Below, piece after piece: positions 17,078 to 25,516 of a DNA stretch of 64,000 bases (position 1 is the stretch's first letter; each line of letters starts with the position of its first letter). This DNA comes from Sphingobacterium paucimobilis HER1398 (GTDB lineage: Bacteria > Bacteroidota > Bacteroidia > Sphingobacteriales > Sphingobacteriaceae), in contig NZ_ATDL01000010.1 in NCBI RefSeq assembly GCF_000416985.1, positions 1-64,000 on the forward strand, given 5' to 3'. Under the pieces are notes generated by a model. The model searched no databases. It was not told where the DNA came from and saw nothing but the letters and a program-made list of their open reading frames with translations. A program made the position numbers and the translations under genes.

Positions 17078-17269
17078 CTAGATAACTTTTACATTTACCG
17101 CGTTAAGACCTTTACGGCCCTGCTCAACTTCGTAAGAGACATCGTCACCTTCACGAACCTTGTCAATTAATCCTGAAACGTGAACAAAAATTTCGCTCTC
17201 GCCTGACGCAGGGATGATGAAACCGAAACCTTTGGTCTCATTAAAGAATTTTACTTTACCTTCTTGCAT
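17078..17269 (-). CDS. Cold-shock domain protein
   Basis: This 63-residue single-domain CspA-type protein binds single-stranded RNA and DNA and acts as an RNA chaperone. Both RNA-binding motifs are intact: RNP1 KGFGFI at residues 13-18 and RNP2 IFVHV at 27-31. The start MQEGKVKFFNETKG is typical. It stands alone between the terminator at 17021-17053 and the divergent SIMPL gene. A TATCTTTA sequence (17299-17292), one base off the -7 consensus, lies upstream. Confidence 0.95.
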   Translation of the reverse strand: MQEGKVKFFNETKGFGFIIPASGESEIFVHVSGLIDKVREGDDVSYEVEQGRKGLNAVNVKVI

Positions 17270-17401
17270 TACTTTAATTTGTTAATTTCTCTAAAGATAA
17301 TGGATAAAAAACAAAAAGTTATCATTTTTTTTAAAACTATGTTAAACATTCTTGCTTTTTCTTTGTCTATCGAATTATAAAACATTTTAGAAAACAATAA
17401 T

Positions 17402-18121
17402 ATGAAACAAATAATAGCACTTTTCTTTTTAATTAGCTCTCTAGCTATGGTAAACGCGCAAACAATGAACATCGAAAGCAGTCGCAAAGTAGCAACCAAA
17501 GGATATGCAGAAAAAGAGGTTACTCCGGACATCATTTATCTCTCCGTCAGCCTGAAAGAATTCTATATGGATGGCAACACCAAGAAAAAAGTAGCTATCG
17601 AACTTATAGAAAAACAACTATTTGATGGGGCTATCGCGGCAGGAGTAAAGAAGGAAGACATTACAATTCAAAACATTTACAGTTATAACTACGAAAACAA
17701 GAAAAAGAACAACGAGTTGTTGCAATCCCGTCAATACCGCATTAAAGTAACCAACTTAAATGGCCTCAGTACCATGTTGGATAAGGTTGACCCACAGGGC
17801 TTACAAAGCACATCTATAAATGGTTATGATCATTCTCAAAAAAGAGAGATTGAAAAGGAATTAAAAACAATTGCGGTAAAAGATGCTCGACAAAATGCAG
17901 AAATTCTAGCGGCTGCCGATGGTCAGTCTGTAGGCCGTGTATTGATTATTAATGACAATAGCAGCATCAACTTTAATGACTTCGCTCCTGTACCTCAAAT
18001 GATGTACGCCAAAGCGTCCCGCATGGACACGTCTGGAGGCGCGGAATCAAATGACCTGAACATTGATATCCGTCCTATAAAATTGACCTGTTACATTGAC
18101 GGTGTATTTGAAATAAAATAA
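17402..18121 (+). CDS. SIMPL-domain (DUF541) secreted protein
   Basis: This 239-residue protein has a signal peptide (MKQIIALFFLISSLAMVNAQ) followed by a SIMPL/DUF541 domain: VATKGYAEKEVTPDIIYLSVSL near residues 29-50, and the distal motif KDARQNAEILAAADGQSVGRVLII. Proteins of this family form periplasmic ring-like assemblies in some bacteria and are linked to oxidative or envelope stress (E. coli YggE), but the biochemical role is unclear. A gene for DUF4112 follows within 10 bp. Confidence 0.88.
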   Translation: MKQIIALFFLISSLAMVNAQTMNIESSRKVATKGYAEKEVTPDIIYLSVSLKEFYMDGNTKKKVAIELIEKQLFDGAIAAGVKKEDITIQNIYSYNYENKKKNNELLQSRQYRIKVTNLNGLSTMLDKVDPQGLQSTSINGYDHSQKREIEKELKTIAVKDARQNAEILAAADGQSVGRVLIINDNSSINFNDFAPVPQMMYAKASRMDTSGGAESNDLNIDIRPIKLTCYIDGVFEIK

Positions 18122-18128
18122 AGTGACC

Positions 18129-18617
18129 ATGTTCGCTAAACAAGATGACAGGACAGGCAAACGTAAAAAAGACTTCATTTGGGTCGAGCGCGTTTCCTAT
18201 CTCCTAGACAATAAATTTAATATCGGGGGATTCAGGTTTGGCCTGGATCCCTTATTAAATTTAATACCTTATGCTGGTCAAATCATCTCCTTTGGCACCT
18301 CTATTTTATTAGTTCTAATAATGCTTCGCAATGGTGCTGGTTCCAAAGTGGCTGTAAAGATGCTACTCAACGTAATTTACGATGCTTTCTTTGGTGCAAT
18401 TCCTTTCTTTGGGCAAGTATTTGACTTTTTTCATAAAGCAAACCAGAAGAATATAATCCTTCTACGCGAGCACTACTTTGAAGAAAAACACCAGGGTAGC
18501 GCAAAAAAACTATTGATCAGCATATTGATTATATTACTTGTTGTATGTATCGCGTTATTCTACTTCATGTGGTTGCTATCCGGGTGGTTTATTCGCCTCC
18601 TAGGCACCATATTCTAA
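18129..18617 (+). CDS. DUF4112-family membrane protein
   Basis: The 162-residue protein matches DUF4112: the segment LLDNKFNIGGFRFGLDPLLNLIPYAG followed by two membrane spans and GAIPFFGQVFDFFHKANQKN, then a C-terminal hydrophobic pair. Function unknown. I use the ATG at 18129; a GTG two codons upstream (18123) is possible. It begins 7 bp after the SIMPL stop, so the two genes are probably co-transcribed. Confidence 0.85.
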   Translation: MFAKQDDRTGKRKKDFIWVERVSYLLDNKFNIGGFRFGLDPLLNLIPYAGQIISFGTSILLVLIMLRNGAGSKVAVKMLLNVIYDAFFGAIPFFGQVFDFFHKANQKNIILLREHYFEEKHQGSAKKLLISILIILLVVCIALFYFMWLLSGWFIRLLGTIF

Positions 18618-18690
18618 GCGTATTCTTGATACTTCCTAAGTTTTAAGCACAGTACCTGTGACTTTGTTTAAATTATTTTAATTTTGCTCC

Positions 18691-19059
18691 ATGTCCAAAA
18701 CTAGAATATTCGCACTACTAATGCTTGCTTTAATCTTCGCAAGTATTCTGACCAATCCACCCCGTGAACAATTTGAAAAAGAACTCACGATCAAGGCAAA
18801 AGATCTCTTTGAAAAACAACTACATTATAAGGACAAAGATGCTGTGCTTTTAGGGATGACTTTATTTGGCGATAAAATCGTTCAGGATTTTATTGATCGA
18901 AGTATTATCATCAAAAACTACTACCTCTTCTCCATTGTAAAGTTAAGATGGCAGGATACGGAAACACCGATAGGAGTGGGGGCGTTTAAATCCATTTGGA
19001 TTAGTCCTAAAATTGATGAAAAAGCAGATGAAATCATTACAATATTAAAAGATCTGTAA
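18691..19059 (+). CDS. DUF4359-like membrane-anchored protein
   Basis: This 122-residue protein has one N-terminal hydrophobic segment (RIFALLMLALIFASILTNPP) and a soluble remainder. The TNPPREQFEKEL motif right after the anchor and the overall size resemble DUF4359, though I assign this with moderate confidence. A perfect -7 element (TAATTTTG, 18679-18686) is only 4 bp before the ATG, predicting an almost leaderless mRNA. Its stop codon overlaps the start of the pseudouridine synthase gene by one base. Confidence 0.65.
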   Translation: MSKTRIFALLMLALIFASILTNPPREQFEKELTIKAKDLFEKQLHYKDKDAVLLGMTLFGDKIVQDFIDRSIIIKNYYLFSIVKLRWQDTETPIGVGAFKSIWISPKIDEKADEIITILKDL

Positions 19060-19754
19060 TGCTAGAAATCTTATATCAAGACGAGTTCTTAATCGCGATC
19101 AACAAACCACACGGTTTACTTGTCCATCGGTCTTCCATAGCAAATGATGCCTCCGAGTTTGCATTGCAAATGTTACGTGATCAAATTGGCAGACCTGTTT
19201 ATCCCGCCCACCGATTGGACCGCAAGACAGGAGGGGTGCTACTCTTTACATTGGACAAAGAGACAGACCGTCTCACGCAACCACTATTTGCTGAAAACAA
19301 AATGGATAAGCGCTATTTAGCTGTCTTAAGAGGTTTCTGCCCTGAGCAGGACTGTATTGATTATCCGTTATTAAAAGAAAACGGTACTTCACAAAATGCT
19401 ATAACACATTTTCGTCGTTTAGCGCAAGCGGAGATTCCTATTCCTCTTGGCAAGTTCGATACCTCGAGGTACTCTCTAGTAGAGGCCAATCCCGAAACTG
19501 GACGCATGCATCAATTGCGTAGACACTTTGCACACATATTCCATCCGATTATAGGAGACAGGCCTCATGGCTGTAATAAACAGAACAAGTTATGGAAAGA
19601 GAAATTCGAAATAGACACAATGCTCCTACATGCCAGCAGCCTCTCTTTTCATCATCCGCATACTGGAGATAAAATTGATATAAAGGCAAAGATTCATCCC
19701 AACTTTAAAAAAGCATTAGACCTGCTACGTATGAATACGTCTGATATCGTTTAA
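19059..19754 (+). CDS. truC: RluA-family pseudouridine synthase, TruC-like
   Basis: The 231-residue protein isomerises a uridine to pseudouridine in structured RNA. It has the RluA-family catalytic motif HRLDRKTGG (51-59, nucleophile Asp54), the N-terminal INKPHGLLVHRS and the C-terminal TGRMHQLRRHFAH. The short form without an S4 domain and the HRSS segment point to TruC, which modifies U65 of tRNA; an RluA-type rRNA target cannot be excluded. ATG overlaps the previous stop (TAATG), so translation is coupled. Confidence 0.88.
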   Translation: MLEILYQDEFLIAINKPHGLLVHRSSIANDASEFALQMLRDQIGRPVYPAHRLDRKTGGVLLFTLDKETDRLTQPLFAENKMDKRYLAVLRGFCPEQDCIDYPLLKENGTSQNAITHFRRLAQAEIPIPLGKFDTSRYSLVEANPETGRMHQLRRHFAHIFHPIIGDRPHGCNKQNKLWKEKFEIDTMLLHASSLSFHHPHTGDKIDIKAKIHPNFKKALDLLRMNTSDIV

Positions 19755-19919
19755 TCTTCATACCTCCAGCTACCGGCACAGCTGGACCACAGCATCTCTG
19801 TTCATAATGCTATAGCAGTTGGACACACCTGCCAGAATTTATCAATATTGCAAAATATAAGCCCATAATGTCAACTTTATAAGTATTTTTGTAATAAAAC
19901 ATTTTTATATAGCTAAAGA

Positions 19920-20999
19920 ATGAAAAACACAGCTTTGACAGATTTGCATATATCACTAGGTGCAAAGATGGTTCCTTTTGCAGGCTTCAACATGCCTGTA
20001 CAATACACTGGTATAAACGATGAGCACGAAACAGTACGTAATGGAGTGGGCGTCTTTGACGTAAGCCACATGGGAGAGTTTATCTTAAAAGGAGAAAAGG
20101 CTCTCGATTTGATTCAGAAAATATCTTCCAATGACGCCACAAAACTATATGACGGCAAGGTACAGTATGCTTACCTTCCAAACGAGAATGGAGGAATCGT
20201 TGACGATTTTCTAACCTATAAATTAGACGACGAAACATATCTATTGGTCGTCAATGCTTCAAACATTGAGAAAGACTGGAACTGGATAAGCCAGTTTAAT
20301 ACATTTGGAGTAGATATGAAAGACATATCTGATCAAACTGCACTCCTTGCAATCCAAGGACCAAAAGCGGCTGAAGCTCTACAATCTCTTACAGAAATAG
20401 AACTTGCTTCCATGGAATACTATACATTCCAAAAAGGAAAATTTGCAGGAGTGGATAATGTAATCGTCTCCGCAACAGGATACACAGGAGCAGGAGGGTT
20501 TGAAATATATGTTGCTAACGAAGATGTGAAAACTGTTTGGGATGCGATTTTTACGGCTGGAGCCCCTTATGGAATTAAACCGATTGGACTTGGTGCTCGT
20601 GATACCTTACGTTTAGAAATGGGCTTTTGCTTGTACGGAAATGATATCGACGACAATACATCACCTTTAGAAGCTGGATTGGGATGGGTTACCAAATTCA
20701 CAAAAGACTTCGTAAACTCAGAAAACTTAAAAGCCGAAAAAGAGGCTGGAATTCAAAAAAAGCTTGTTGGTTTTGAGATGATTGATCGCGGAATTCCCCG
20801 CCATGATTATGAGATTGTAGATGCAGATGGAAATATTATCGGCCGAGTTACTTCAGGCACACAATCCCCTACATTGAAAAAATCTGTTGGATTAGGTTAT
20901 GTCAACAATGCTTTTACTAAAGAAGGTACGGAGATATACATCAACATAAGAAACCAAAAAGTTAAGGCTGTGATCAAAAAGCCGCCTTTTGTAAAGTAA
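19920..20999 (+). CDS. gcvT: Glycine cleavage system T protein (aminomethyltransferase)
   Basis: GcvT transfers the aminomethyl carbon from the lipoyl H protein to tetrahydrofolate, releasing ammonia. The 359-residue protein has the family start ([20 protein letters not shown]), the DVSHMGEF motif, [20 protein letters not shown] and [21 protein letters not shown], ending with the beta-barrel domain. Length is normal. The H and P protein genes are not in the window. A -7-like TATTTTTG lies at 19884-19891. I looked for a glycine riboswitch in the 165-bp upstream gap and saw none. Confidence 0.97.
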   Translation: MKNTALTDLHISLGAKMVPFAGFNMPVQYTGINDEHETVRNGVGVFDVSHMGEFILKGEKALDLIQKISSNDATKLYDGKVQYAYLPNENGGIVDDFLTYKLDDETYLLVVNASNIEKDWNWISQFNTFGVDMKDISDQTALLAIQGPKAAEALQSLTEIELASMEYYTFQKGKFAGVDNVIVSATGYTGAGGFEIYVANEDVKTVWDAIFTAGAPYGIKPIGLGARDTLRLEMGFCLYGNDIDDNTSPLEAGLGWVTKFTKDFVNSENLKAEKEAGIQKKLVGFEMIDRGIPRHDYEIVDADGNIIGRVTSGTQSPTLKKSVGLGYVNNAFTKEGTEIYINIRNQKVKAVIKKPPFVK

Positions 21000-21030
21000 T
21001 TGACCAGTAGATTAGCAGATATACGCTCAT

Positions 21031-21062
21031 AAAAAAGGGATAATTAACATTATCCCTTTTTC
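21031..21062. terminator. Bidirectional terminator between gcvT and DUF6358 gene
   Basis: AAGGGATAAT (21035-21044) and ATTATCCCTT (21049-21058) form a 10-bp stem around a 4-nt loop, with flanking A- and T-runs. The stem contains the stop codon of the minus-strand gene, so the terminator overlaps that gene's 3' end. Confidence 0.9.
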
Positions 21063-21280
21063 TTTTTAGTAACCATACTGTTCTTTTCTTGTTGCTTTTT
21101 GACCAAATCGCTCTTGACATGCTTCAAAAGAACAATCTTCAAATAGATCAGCACTACGGAAATAGCTATGGCTGCTCCCAGAATCAGCATATTCCCACTT
21201 TGATAAGCAGCTACACCACTCATTATCAAAAAGATTATACCTAAATTCAGTAATAAGTTTAGTATAAAATGTTTCTTCAT
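21050..21280 (-). CDS. Small membrane protein, DUF6358-like
   Basis: This 76-residue protein has two hydrophobic segments (NLLLNLGIIFLIMSGVAAY and LILGAAIAISVVLIYLKIVLL) and a strongly basic C-terminal tail ending KKKKG. It resembles the short DUF6358 proteins of Sphingobacteriales; that link is from memory and only moderately certain. Its start overlaps the end of the upstream gene by 4 bp (ATGA type), so the two are translated together. The other frame over the same bases (21066-21302) lacks these features and is rejected. Confidence 0.7.
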   Translation of the reverse strand: MKKHFILNLLLNLGIIFLIMSGVAAYQSGNMLILGAAIAISVVLIYLKIVLLKHVKSDLVKKQQEKNSMVTKKKKG

Positions 21281-21579
21281 CGCTTCTTGTTTTCTTTACC
21301 AATTACCCTTTCCCTAATAAACGCAAAATACACAATCCCTCCTAGAATATTCGTCAAAATCACAAATAGGGCTAACAGTATACGCTCGAACGTGCCGATA
21401 TTTATTGACAACATGATCTCTCGAAGTACCAATAGCACCCAAATCATAGATATAAGCAGCGATATACTCACCAGTACCACTGCAGCCGGGATCTTTAATA
21501 GGACTGTACCAATTGCCAATACATAAAAAACCAGACTAAAATAGAACGCCTGTTTAGTCTGGTGATATAAATTTTTCAT
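21277..21579 (-). CDS. Three-span membrane protein, unknown function
   Basis: This 100-residue protein has three strong hydrophobic segments: about residues 12-32, 33-52 and 66-88. A basic C-terminus (FIRERVIGKENKKR) should face the cytoplasm. I do not recognise a family with confidence. It overlaps the downstream DUF6358-like gene by 4 bp, and both may encode partners in one membrane complex. It starts 29 bp after the glutamate dehydrogenase stop on the same strand, so co-transcription is possible. Confidence 0.65.
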   Translation of the reverse strand: MKNLYHQTKQAFYFSLVFYVLAIGTVLLKIPAAVVLVSISLLISMIWVLLVLREIMLSINIGTFERILLALFVILTNILGGIVYFAFIRERVIGKENKKR

Positions 21580-21608
21580 CCTCCGAAATTACAAAAAAAT
21601 ACGATTAC

Positions 21609-23027
21609 CTACGGAAAAATTCCCAGTTCTTCATAGGCCACGCCAATTTTATTAATAGCACATATAAATGCGGCAGTCCTTAAATCCTCTACACCCTTTG
21701 TCGTCTTCCATACTTCACGGATCTCTTGATAAGCGCCCATCATCGTATCCTCCAGTCCAGAGTGTACCAAATCAATCTCATCGGGACCTTTTAAAATCAT
21801 CTTACGCTCCATCTCCGACATCTTCTTATTCGTAAGCTCTTCAACGGAATTCATAATCTCTGCATACCGGTTTTCACTAAACCTTTTCTCTAAGCGTCCA
21901 TACCGGACATGGCTCAAGTTCTTCAACCATTCAAAATAAGAAACAGTCACTCCACCTGCATTCAAATACATATCAGGAATCACCATTGTGCCTTTCTCGT
22001 TAAGTATGGCATCGGCTTCGGGAGTCAGTGGTCCGTTTGCGGCCTCACCGATAATCTTTGCCTGTATACGACCGGCATTCCCCTCGTGAATCACGGACTC
22101 TAATGCAGCAGGTATTAGAATATCACATTCCTGTTCCAATCCTTCTTCAACTTGCGCTATATTCGTTGCACCAGGAAAATCCAAAAGAGACCCATTTTGT
22201 AAACGATACGCTTGCGCTTGATCGACATCAATTCCAGATTCCTTATATATAGCACCATTATACTCAATCAAACCAACAATTATTGCTCCGGCCTTTTGAC
22301 AGAATTTCGCAGCATGATACCCAACATTTCCCAAACCTTGAACAATTATCTTCTTTCCCTTTATACCTACTGACAGGCCTATTTCCTTCATGTCCTCCTT
22401 TATAGAACAAGCTTCTCGTATTCCAAAAAACACACCTAAACCTGTCGCCTCTACACGCCCTCGCACACCACCCTGAGATATCGGCTTACCAGTGACACAA
22501 GCCATGGCATTCACATCATTTGGATTCAAAGAAGAGTAGGTGTCCACTATCCAACTCATCTCTCGTCCACTCGTTCCATAATCTGGCGCTGGAACATCTA
22601 TTCCTGGCCCTATGAAATTTTTCTTGCACAACTCTGATGTATAACGTCTAGTGATCCGTTCCAGATCCCCAACGTTATATTTTGAGGTATCTATCTTAAT
22701 CCCACCTTTACCGCCACCAAAAGGAACATTGACAATCGCGCACTTATAGGTCATTAAAGCTGCTAACGCCATGACCTCATCTTGATTGACTTCCATACTA
22801 AACCGTATTCCTCCCTTACACGGAAGCTTGTGATGAGAGTGTTGCACCCGATAAGCTTCTATTACTTCCACCTGATCCCCAATCCGAACAGGGAACTTGA
22901 CACGCAAAATAGAGTTGCAAGCTTTAATTTGTTCTAAAATTCCATTTGAAAAACGAGTAAATTTGGCCGCTTTATCAAAGCTACGCTCCACACCACTAAA
23001 AAAACTATAAGTATTATTAATAGACAT
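21609..23027 (-). CDS. Glu/Leu/Phe/Val dehydrogenase (glutamate dehydrogenase)
   Basis: This 472-residue enzyme catalyses reversible oxidative deamination of glutamate to 2-oxoglutarate with NAD(P). It has the glutamate-binding segment KGGIRF (71-76), the catalytic lysine motif PFGGGKGG (102-109), PAPDYGTSGREMSWI and the dinucleotide-binding GLGNVG of the C-terminal Rossmann domain. Length fits the hexameric type I GDHs. It is not linked here to glutamate synthase or glutamine synthetase. A terminator is found upstream at 23141-23170, separating it from the rhodanese gene. Confidence 0.93.
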   Translation of the reverse strand: MSINNTYSFFSGVERSFDKAAKFTRFSNGILEQIKACNSILRVKFPVRIGDQVEVIEAYRVQHSHHKLPCKGGIRFSMEVNQDEVMALAALMTYKCAIVNVPFGGGKGGIKIDTSKYNVGDLERITRRYTSELCKKNFIGPGIDVPAPDYGTSGREMSWIVDTYSSLNPNDVNAMACVTGKPISQGGVRGRVEATGLGVFFGIREACSIKEDMKEIGLSVGIKGKKIIVQGLGNVGYHAAKFCQKAGAIIVGLIEYNGAIYKESGIDVDQAQAYRLQNGSLLDFPGATNIAQVEEGLEQECDILIPAALESVIHEGNAGRIQAKIIGEAANGPLTPEADAILNEKGTMVIPDMYLNAGGVTVSYFEWLKNLSHVRYGRLEKRFSENRYAEIMNSVEELTNKKMSEMERKMILKGPDEIDLVHSGLEDTMMGAYQEIREVWKTTKGVEDLRTAAFICAINKIGVAYEELGIFP

Positions 23028-23140
23028 TGATTTGTAGTTAGTTATACATAAAACAATATAAAATTAAGAAAAAGAGATAATGAAACATCTGGACTCCAGC
23101 ATCTTTATTTTTAAGAGGCGTTTCTCTAAATTCCCTAATA

Positions 23141-23170
23141 AAAAAAGGGCATATAAATAATGCCCTTTTA
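23141..23170. terminator. Terminator after the rhodanese gene
   Basis: AAAGGGCAT (23144-23152) pairs with ATGCCCTTT (23160-23168) around a 7-nt loop, with A-rich sequence on the left that becomes a T-run on the minus strand. It lies 20 bp past the rhodanese stop. Confidence 0.85.
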
Positions 23171-23189
23171 TTTCCCTACAGGGATAAAA

Positions 23190-23504
23190 CTAATAGACAT
23201 CTATCTCTGGATCTATCTCTTCCTTCCACGCTAAAATGCCCCCCTTTAGATTCGATAAGTTTGTGAATCCCTGTTGTTCCAACAGCATGACAGCTTGGGC
23301 ACTACGTTTTCCAGAACGACACTGTATGATTACAGGTCTATCCTTTGATAACTTGTCAGATTCAATGAGAATACCCGCCAAAGGAATATTAATTCCATTT
23401 AAATGAGAAACCTCATATTCAAATGTTTCACGAACATCAATCAATTGAAACTCTTCATTTTGATCCATCATTGATTTTAACTCTTGAACTGTAATCTCTT
23501 TCAT
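23190..23504 (-). CDS. Rhodanese-like sulfurtransferase domain protein
   Basis: This 104-residue single-domain rhodanese has the family's structural motifs (LIDVRETFEYEVSHL) and the active-site loop CRSGKRS with catalytic Cys62 in this numbering. It is probably cytoplasmic. I place the start at 23504 (MKEITVQELK); the open frame extends 30 codons further, but that part is not rhodanese-like and overlaps the promoter region of the divergent peptidase. The sulfur acceptor is not known. Confidence 0.9.
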   Translation of the reverse strand: MKEITVQELKSMMDQNEEFQLIDVRETFEYEVSHLNGINIPLAGILIESDKLSKDRPVIIQCRSGKRSAQAVMLLEQQGFTNLSNLKGGILAWKEEIDPEIDVY

Positions 23505-23638
23505 ATATTTAAAATTTATCTTTAACCACTTTTCTCTCAAACTTAGATAAAATGCTTGGTATTCACGAATACCTCCTAAAAAAAATAATATCAATCCTAT
23601 TTACTAAATTGTACCCTGTATCGTACAACATAAAAAAA

Positions 23639-24937
23639 ATGAAAAATATATTCTTTACTTTCCTATTTTCAATACTCTTGAGCAGCACATCGCTTGGTCA
23701 AAGCTCTTCCTCTCCGATTGTAGAAAAAACCTATATAGAAAGAATATTAACCACCCTTGCTTCTGACGAAATGAGAGGTCGTCACGCGCTGACTGAGGAT
23801 GCCGAACGCGCAGCTACATTTATTGAGAAAGAGTTTGAAGCTATTGGCCTCGCACCTTACATAGGGAATGACTATCGACAACGTTTCGAAATGTTACAAA
23901 TATCAAAGAAAAATAGCACTGTAACCTGGAATGGTCAGTCATTAGATCCAAACCAATTTTTGATCTTAGGGCATGTCAAAAAAATAAACTGGACACCTTC
24001 TTCCAATATACCTGTATACAGCATAAAAAAAACAGATGATTTTGCTCAGAGCTTTAGAAGCTATATGCAATCCGATGAAAACGCTATTATCTTAGTCGAT
24101 CCTAAATTTTCTGCCTTTATCGCTCGTTACAACAAAATATATGACAGAGAAGATGTCGTATCAAAAACAAACCATACCCCTACAAAAGCATTTATCATCA
24201 GCGAAAAGTCCAGTAATGATTACCAAATCGTCAGTGAAAATAATGTCAAATCCATATCCATGTCAAATGTAGCTGCAATTATCCCAGGAAAATCTAAAGC
24301 CAATGAGTACGTTGTTTTTTCATCCCACTATGATCATCTTGGTATCATCAAAGCTGAGGGACAAGATTCTATTGCTAATGGAGCGGACGATGACGCTTCC
24401 GGAACTACTGCGTTAATCAGTCTCGCCAAATACTATAAAAAACAAGACAATAACGAACGTACCCTAATTTTTGTTGCATTTACAGCAGAAGAAATTGGAA
24501 TGTTCGGTTCCAAGTACTTTTCAAATAATATCAACGCAGATAGCGTCATCGCTATGATAAATATAGAAATGATTGGTAAGGATGCGAAATTTGGCCCAAA
24601 CTCTATGTATATCACGGGATACGACAGGTCCAACCTAGGTGAGCTCATGCAGCAAAATATAAAAGGTTCGCCCTTTCGTTTCTATCCAGATCCCTATCCA
24701 CAGCAGAATCTATTTTACAGAAGTGACAACGCCGTATTGGCTGCATTAGGCGTACCAGCACATACTTTCTCCACTTCACAAATTGACAAAGACGAATACT
24801 ATCACACGGTAAAGGATGAAGTGAGCACCTTAAATATCAACAACATAAAATCAAGTATAGAAGCTATAGCAATTGGAGCATCGGGAATCATAAATGGAAG
24901 TCAGACACCTCAACGTGTTGAAAAGCTGAAAGACTAA
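23639..24937 (+). CDS. M28-family zinc aminopeptidase, secreted
   Basis: The 432-residue protein has a signal peptide (MKNIFFTFLFSILLSSTSLG) and an M28 peptidase domain. The di-zinc ligands are in place: His in SSHYDHLG, Asp in GADDDASG, Glu-Glu in FTAEEIGMFG, Asp in the YITGYDRS region and His in DEYYHTVKDE. An inserted region before the catalytic domain resembles a PA-like domain. It probably degrades peptides in the periplasm or outside the cell. The start at 23639 is chosen because it opens the signal peptide. The stop overlaps that of the next, convergent gene by 4 bp. Confidence 0.9.
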   Translation: MKNIFFTFLFSILLSSTSLGQSSSSPIVEKTYIERILTTLASDEMRGRHALTEDAERAATFIEKEFEAIGLAPYIGNDYRQRFEMLQISKKNSTVTWNGQSLDPNQFLILGHVKKINWTPSSNIPVYSIKKTDDFAQSFRSYMQSDENAIILVDPKFSAFIARYNKIYDREDVVSKTNHTPTKAFIISEKSSNDYQIVSENNVKSISMSNVAAIIPGKSKANEYVVFSSHYDHLGIIKAEGQDSIANGADDDASGTTALISLAKYYKKQDNNERTLIFVAFTAEEIGMFGSKYFSNNINADSVIAMINIEMIGKDAKFGPNSMYITGYDRSNLGELMQQNIKGSPFRFYPDPYPQQNLFYRSDNAVLAALGVPAHTFSTSQIDKDEYYHTVKDEVSTLNINNIKSSIEAIAIGASGIINGSQTPQRVEKLKD

Positions 24938-25497
24938 ATATCTTCACCCACACAAACGAACTTCTCATCGCAAAAAAACAAACGAAAGAACCCATCATTT
25001 TCTGTTTCAAACGATTGTTCGCCGACAAGGCGCAATCCCTCTTGAGACTCTAAACACTTAGGATCTACATATACTGCTTCGCCTTTTGGTTTCCATTTTT
25101 CATAATAGCTCCTAACGAAAACATATCTCTTGTTTTTACAAAAAGCAACAATGTTAATATCTTCCGCAAATCTAACTAACGAATCTTCAATTTCCGTACA
25201 GAGGATATTTACAGCTGGGTACGACTTTGATATCAAATAGGACAATGCTGAATCCAAAAAAGAACCATTAAGTGGAAGAAAGCTTATTTGCTCCTGCAAA
25301 AATTCATTTGGAGGTGTAGAGAAAACAACATCAACTTTGATTTCCTCTGAAAGAAGAAAATCCAGGTTATAGTCATCAGTAATTATAGTAGGAGACCACT
25401 CTAACAGCTGATCTACCATAAATCTATCCAAGACTAAGAAATCTTGTATTAATAAAGCCGGTTCTTGATTCTCTCTAACAATATGGTGTGACGACAT
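24934..25497 (-). CDS. Hypothetical protein, possibly a degenerate thiamine pyrophosphokinase-like protein
   Basis: This 187-residue soluble protein has no signal peptide or membrane span. Its start (MSSHHIVRENQEPALLIQD) and the segment LLEWSPTIITDDYNLDFLLSEEIKVDVVF resemble, from memory, proteins of Sphingobacteriales annotated as thiamine pyrophosphokinase. However, the kinase motif (GDFDS-like), expected right after KVDVV, is replaced by STPPNEF, so catalysis is doubtful. It is the last gene of the probable secA-SPOR-M20 operon (19 bp from the amidohydrolase). A fresh domain search is needed to settle the family. Confidence 0.45.
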   Translation of the reverse strand: MSSHHIVRENQEPALLIQDFLVLDRFMVDQLLEWSPTIITDDYNLDFLLSEEIKVDVVFSTPPNEFLQEQISFLPLNGSFLDSALSYLISKSYPAVNILCTEIEDSLVRFAEDINIVAFCKNKRYVFVRSYYEKWKPKGEAVYVDPKCLESQEGLRLVGEQSFETENDGFFRLFFCDEKFVCVGEDI

Positions 25498-25516
25498 TGA
25501 TTCTATATTCTCCGAC

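Noticed and set aside
19755..19919. Possible glycine riboswitch upstream of gcvT
   Set aside because: I looked for tandem glycine aptamer motifs and saw none; only a -7-like element near the start codon.
21066..21302. Alternative minus-strand frame starting MVKKTRSDEETF
   Set aside because: It overlaps the hydrophobic two-span ORF at 21050-21280, which has better coding features and an ATGA overlap with its neighbour.
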